Positions 5,821-7,855 of a stretch of DNA of 7,855 bases are shown one piece after another. This DNA is from Acidobacteriota bacterium (GTDB lineage Bacteria; Acidobacteriota; Thermoanaerobaculia; UBA5066): positions 1 through 7,855 of the forward strand of contig JAEUQS010000242.1 of assembly GCA_016789625.1 (NCBI GenBank), read 5' to 3'. The notes under the pieces were generated by a model. That model did not search any database, was not told where the DNA came from, and saw only the letters and a list, made by a program, of their open reading frames with translations. The position numbers and the translations under genes were made by a program. How positions within the stretch are numbered: position 1 is the stretch's first letter; each line of letters starts with the position of its first letter.

Positions 5821-5856
5821 GCCGGCGAAGCCGGCTAGGTAATCCGGCTAGGTAAC
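5821..5856. repeat. GAA-triloop hairpin running into 13-bp tandem repeats
   Basis: GCCGGC GAA GCCGGC (5821-5835) is the complementary-strand version of the TTC-triloop hairpin. Its right arm opens two head-to-tail 13-bp units, CCGGCTAGGTAAT (5831-5843) and CCGGCTAGGTAAC (5844-5856). A third unit degenerates at CCGGCTGG, where the next large stem begins. Confidence 0.7.
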
Positions 5857-5957
5857 CGGCTGGCACGAGGACGCCGGGTGCGCGGGGGCGAGAGCACAGG
5901 CCCCGGCGAGCACCACAGCACCGCCCCGCGCACTCCTCGCGGAGGTAGTGCCAGCCG
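5857..5957. ncRNA. 101-nt multi-branched stem-loop, candidate structured RNA or recombination site
   Basis: The closing stem is CGGCTGGCAC (5857-5866) with GTGCCAGCCG (5948-5957), 10 perfect pairs. A second stem, TGCGCGGGG (5879-5887) with CCCCGCGCA (5924-5932), lies inside. The right-hand internal segment contains its own hairpin CTCC/GGAG around TCGC (5933-5944), giving a branched shape. The apex, about 36 nt, is purine-rich on its left and contains two GCAC boxes. I matched it to no named RNA, and transcription cannot be seen from sequence. Confidence 0.4.
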
Positions 5958-5968
5958 CTTCAAATGCC

Positions 5969-5987
5969 CGCGCCGCCAGGCGCGCTC
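5969..5987. repeat. 19-bp direct repeat, copy 1
   Basis: The sequence CGCGCCGCCAGGCGCGCTC recurs at 6064-6082 with one substitution (C to T in the loop). Each copy is itself a CGCGCC/GGCGCG hairpin with a 4-nt loop. The copies are 95 bp apart. Confidence 0.6.
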
Positions 5988-6063
5988 AGGAGTGGTTCTT
6001 TCTCACGGGCTGGCGCGACGGGTGCCGCGCTCCACGCACTCGGCGTGACAGCCGATGATCGCT

Positions 6064-6082
6064 CGCGCCGTCAGGCGCGCTC
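6064..6082. repeat. 19-bp direct repeat, copy 2
   Basis: It matches 5969-5987 at 18 of 19 positions. The only change is in the hairpin loop, so the stem is conserved. Confidence 0.6.
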
Positions 6083-6087
6083 TGCTC

Positions 6088-6111
6088 TGCGCGCGGCGTG
6101 GTCCGCGCGCA
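6088..6111. repeat. Perfect 9-bp hairpin
   Basis: TGCGCGCGG (6088-6096) pairs with CCGCGCGCA (6103-6111) around CGTGGT. It lies between the second 19-bp direct repeat and the large 6141-6260 stem-loop. Confidence 0.65.
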
Positions 6112-6140
6112 AGCCGCGGGGTGCCGGGGGGCCAGGGCAC

Positions 6141-6260
6141 GCTAACTCCGCGTTATGTAAATACCGCGCGCTCCACTCCCAGCGGAGGAATCGTTCGGTG
6201 CTCGCCGCGGCTTCGCCGCGTGCGCCCTTCATCGCGCGGTTTTACATAGCGCGAAGTTTG
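6141..6260. repeat. Large inverted repeat of the TATGT motif, about 120 bp
   Basis: The left arm core CGCGTTATGTAAATACCGCG (6149-6168) and right arm core CGCGGTTTTACATAGCGCG (6235-6253) are inverted copies, continued inward by two more CG pairs. They differ by one extra T and one G-T wobble. Outside a 2-nt mismatch the pairing resumes with AAC (6144-6146) against GTT (6256-6258). Inside, a TTC-triloop hairpin CGCGGC/GCCGCG (6206-6220) forms the tip. Long imperfect arms, a mismatched spacer, an extrahelical base and outer AAC/GTT boxes recall folded integron attC sites. However, the GTTRRRY consensus is not met, because the box here reads GTTTGCG. Confidence 0.5.
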
Positions 6261-6271
6261 CGGGCCCCGTA

Positions 6272-6384
6272 GGGCCAGGCCGCAACTCCCTCCGGCGTCG
6301 CCAAGGTGGTGACGCGCTTCCGCGCGGCCGAGCGTAGCGAGGGAACACCACCTTGACGGCGCCGCACGTTGCGGCCTGGCCTGG
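6272..6384. repeat. Large imperfect inverted repeat, about 113 bp
   Basis: The outer arms GGCCAGGCCGCAAC (6273-6286) and GTTGCGGCCTGGCC (6368-6381) pair perfectly over 14 bp. After an asymmetric spacer of 7 and 4 nt, the inner arms GGCGTCGCCAAGGTGGTG (6294-6311) and CACCACCTTGACGGCGCC (6346-6363) pair at 16 of 18 positions. The 34-nt loop holds a GCGC/GCGC mini-hairpin. The outer arm again ends in AAC and restarts with GTT. The CCGCAA segment can alternatively pair with TTGCGG at 6257-6262, giving a competing fold with the preceding element. It lies about 100 nt past the immunity-gene stop and could also stabilise that transcript's 3' end. Confidence 0.55.
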
Positions 6385-6484
6385 CCCCCTGCGCGCCCCG
6401 CGGCTTCCTTCCCAGGTCGGTCCACCCGCGGGACCTCAGTCGAGCGCCGGCCGATCGAACAGCCCTCGGACCAGTTCTCATATT

Positions 6485-6937
6485 TCAGTACTCAAGGTCG
6501 CCGGTTAGGTCCAGCAACCAATCTAGGAAGGATGAGAAGGCAGGAAAGAGACGGCTTCTCGGAGGCTTCTGTGGTGAAAAGTCCGTGTCATAGACCCCAA
6601 TGGTGTCATCGCCGTGCAGCACAAAGAGGTCTGCGTACATTCGCCCAATCACGAGACTTCGACTGGGCATGTCTTCCCAAACCTCGCGCTGCGTTTCCGT
6701 TAGCTGTACCGCCAAGGGCTCCTCACCCTCGAGACCAAGCAGCTCTATCTGAGCAGGGTGGATATTCAGATTCCCATATCGCAGGGCGAAATCCCGAAGA
6801 TCCGCCGAAAGCGGTCCGCCTCGAAACGCCTCCAGCCTGAGGAGACACGGGAGCGCGTTCGTTCCCCATCGTTCGGCTCGACCCGCGTTCAGCCTCTCTT
6901 CGATTTTAGGAAATGTGTCCACCGGCTTACTTGCCAT
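6485..6937 (-). CDS. SUKH (SMI1/KNR4-like) immunity protein for the Rhs nuclease
   Basis: The ATG at 6937 was chosen because it overlaps the toxin's stop codon by 11 nt and has a GGGGGA purine box 8 nt upstream. A longer frame from 7078 would read through the toxin gene out of frame. The 150-residue product is soluble and acidic. LSADLRDFALRYG (43-55) resembles the SUKH helix that precedes the conserved Gly, and IELLGLEGE follows (64-72). LFVLHGDDTIGVYDTDFS (104-121) fits the family's strand-turn-strand, and FPAFSSFLDWLLDL (131-144) fits the closing helix. SUKH proteins bind and neutralise nuclease toxins delivered between cells. The tight overlap with an LHH nuclease supports the immunity role. 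The family call rests on pattern rather than a search; the immunity role is more secure than the fold name. Confidence 0.75.
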   Translation of the reverse strand: MASKPVDTFPKIEERLNAGRAERWGTNALPCLLRLEAFRGGPLSADLRDFALRYGNLNIHPAQIELLGLEGEEPLAVQLTETQREVWEDMPSRSLVIGRMYADLFVLHGDDTIGVYDTDFSPQKPPRSRLFPAFSSFLDWLLDLTGDLEY

Positions 6938-7855
6938 GGTCTGGATCCCCCGGCAACGACAGATTCTTCGTAGGCGCCGGACTGTAGGCCCCCGTCCTCC
7001 AACGCCAATAGGCGTGTTGCTCCTTGATGAAGGCGTCCTTCCACGCGGGGTTATCTGTCCGCCATGATTCGCTCTCAAGTTTGTGTGGGACCTTTCCGTG
7101 GGTCGGCCTCCACAGCTCCACTACCGCTCCTCGCGCGTCCTGATTCACGTGGTGGAGAATGATGTCGTCGTAGCCTGGCTTTGCGGCGCTCAGCCGCACA
7201 GGCGTATACCCGCGCTCTGCGGCCTCGAGATTCGTCTTGCCCGCCATCGGGGCCTTGGGGGGCCGCACAAGATCCCAGTCGATGTCGGCCCTCTGATAGA
7301 CGCGCCTCTGCCATGGAGTGACAACTCGAACCCAGCGAAGTACGGGAGATTGCACGGGATCCTCGGCAGATGGCGGATTCGCTCTCGGCCTTTGAGGTGC
7401 CCTCGCGGGGCCCCTGGGCGCCCCGGGGGCCTTCTTGACTCGAAGGCCTCTCGCCTGCGGCGGGGTCGCACCCGCTCTACCCCTACCAAGCGTCGCTAGA
7501 TTCCGGAGAGTGTCGAGTTCGCCAAGGAGCCGGTCTTCGCGCTCTTGGCGCTCCAACCAGGCTGCCGCCCGTTCGCCTTCGAAGATGGCGTCAAAAATGG
7601 ATTCTGATTCGCAGCCACCCCCCAGACAACGAACCAGGTTTTCCCCTGGACTCACAAGATCGACCCGCTCGCTATTGCCTTCATGATCCACCCCCGGCAG
7701 CCAACCGGGGTTGTCAGGGGCCAGCACTATCAGCCCCAAGGGGTCAGCCTTCCAGTAGTTGCCGACACCCCAGGCGTACTGGTTCATGGAGTCGGGGAAT
7801 CCAAGCGGATCAGCGCTGACGAAGGAGCCGGTCTCTGGGTCGTACCAGACTCCGA
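6927..7855 (-). CDS. Rhs polymorphic toxin, C-terminal end with LHH-type HNH/EndoVII nuclease (partial)
   Basis: The frame is open from the right edge (first full codon at 7853) to TAA 6927-6929, 308 visible residues; the N-terminal YD-repeat shell lies outside. Visible residues 4-20 (YDPETGSFVSADPLGFP) and YWKADPLGL (33-41) are the Rhs-associated core ending in the usual DPLGL cleavage motif. A variable region follows, with CLGGGC (76-81), a charged helix and a Pro/Arg-rich linker (about 132-167). The tip carries GKTNLEAAERGYTPV (205-219), ILHHVNQDARGAVVELWRPT (232-251) with catalytic-type HH at 234-235, then H252 and H257. This is the LHH signature of HNH/EndoVII nucleases, so the expected action is cleavage of target-cell nucleic acid after delivery, probably by a type VI secretion or similar route. 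The ATG at 7787 is internal. The gene is followed by its overlapping immunity gene. Confidence 0.9.
   Translation of the reverse strand, partial: GVWYDPETGSFVSADPLGFPDSMNQYAWGVGNYWKADPLGLIVLAPDNPGWLPGVDHEGNSERVDLVSPGENLVRCLGGGCESESIFDAIFEGERAAAWLERQEREDRLLGELDTLRNLATLGRGRAGATPPQARGLRVKKAPGAPRGPARAPQRPRANPPSAEDPVQSPVLRWVRVVTPWQRRVYQRADIDWDLVRPPKAPMAGKTNLEAAERGYTPVRLSAAKPGYDDIILHHVNQDARGAVVELWRPTHGKVPHKLESESWRTDNPAWKDAFIKEQHAYWRWRTGAYSPAPTKNLSLPGDPDHGK

Larger units (their letters stand above)
4465..6484. other. 2-kb gene-poor region packed with inverted repeats
   Basis: No open frame here looks like an ordinary protein. The longer frames are low-complexity Arg/Ala/Pro/Ser readings without ribosome-binding sites or family motifs. 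The DNA instead contains at least fourteen inverted repeats between 4747 and 6384, from small triloop hairpins to stem-loops of 100-120 nt, plus short direct and tandem repeats. Individual elements are listed separately. The only coding-like trace is 5432-5607. Candidate explanations are recombination sites or remnants of mobile palindromic repeats, a structured non-coding RNA, or a fast-evolving junction between two accessory modules. I could not match it to a named RNA or repeat family. Confidence 0.7.

Noticed and set aside
5964..6272. 102-codon plus-strand frame spanning the TATGT inverted repeat
   Set aside because: It reads through two hairpin arms, lacks a ribosome-binding site and is low-complexity.
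6141..6384. Calling the two large stem-loops integron attC sites
   Set aside because: The shape and AAC/GTT boxes fit, but the 7-bp boxes do not match RYYYAAC/GTTRRRY, the sites are 13 bp apart with no cassette between them, and no integrase is visible. Kept only as a hypothesis.
4747..6384. CRISPR array
   Set aside because: The repeats are palindromes of different sequence at irregular spacing, with no constant repeat/spacer unit and no cas genes.
4465..6484. tRNA or rRNA genes
   Set aside because: I found no T-loop box (GTTCGA-type with flanking pairs and acceptor stem) and no conserved rRNA segments. The stems do not form a cloverleaf.

Overview
The window is GC-rich DNA with strongly GC-biased third codon positions. 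It carries a large Rhs-type toxin gene, which suggests a high-GC Gram-negative bacterium of the Myxococcota/Deltaproteobacteria kind. The sequence alone cannot fix the taxon. The content is accessory: a restriction-modification system, a polymorphic toxin with its immunity gene, an unrecognised orphan gene and about 2 kb of palindromic non-coding DNA.

Left block (1-4010). A leftward CHC2 zinc-finger/Toprim primase starts at 873 and runs off the left edge. It diverges from a rightward three-gene unit: an XRE-family regulator (1033-1410), a gamma-type N6-adenine DNA methyltransferase (1466-3052) and a BsuBI/PstI-family type II restriction endonuclease (3045-4010). The methyltransferase and endonuclease genes overlap by 8 nt. 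The divergent gap holds a 16-bp-arm dyad (951-987, 14 of 16 positions complementary), which is a good candidate operator for the XRE protein. It would let one regulator act on the R-M genes and possibly on the primase. The methyltransferase protects the endonuclease's site, inferred from the family to be CTGCAG.

Middle block (4011-6484). A leftward 140-codon gene of unknown function (4042-4464) lies tail-to-tail with the endonuclease. From 4465 to 6484 no ordinary gene is credible. The stretch is instead a dense chain of inverted repeats: small hairpins with a constant TTC/GAA triloop, perfect 9-12 bp palindromes, two overlapping mutually exclusive hairpins, 13-bp tandem repeats and three large multi-part stem-loops of about 100-120 nt. 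Four copies of a G(C/T)TATGT..AAAC motif occur as two inverted pairs. One short coding-like remnant (5432-5607) can be read through only with a single-base frameshift.

Right block (6485-7855). The C-terminal end of an Rhs toxin runs leftward from beyond the right edge. It has the Rhs core ending in DPLGL, a variable Pro/Arg-rich linker and an LHH-type HNH/EndoVII nuclease tip. Its immunity gene follows, overlaps it by 11 nt and looks like a SUKH (SMI1/KNR4) protein.

The least explained part is the hairpin array between the two defence/competition modules. It could be a set of recombination sites, a structured RNA, or a cluster of mobile palindromic repeats.
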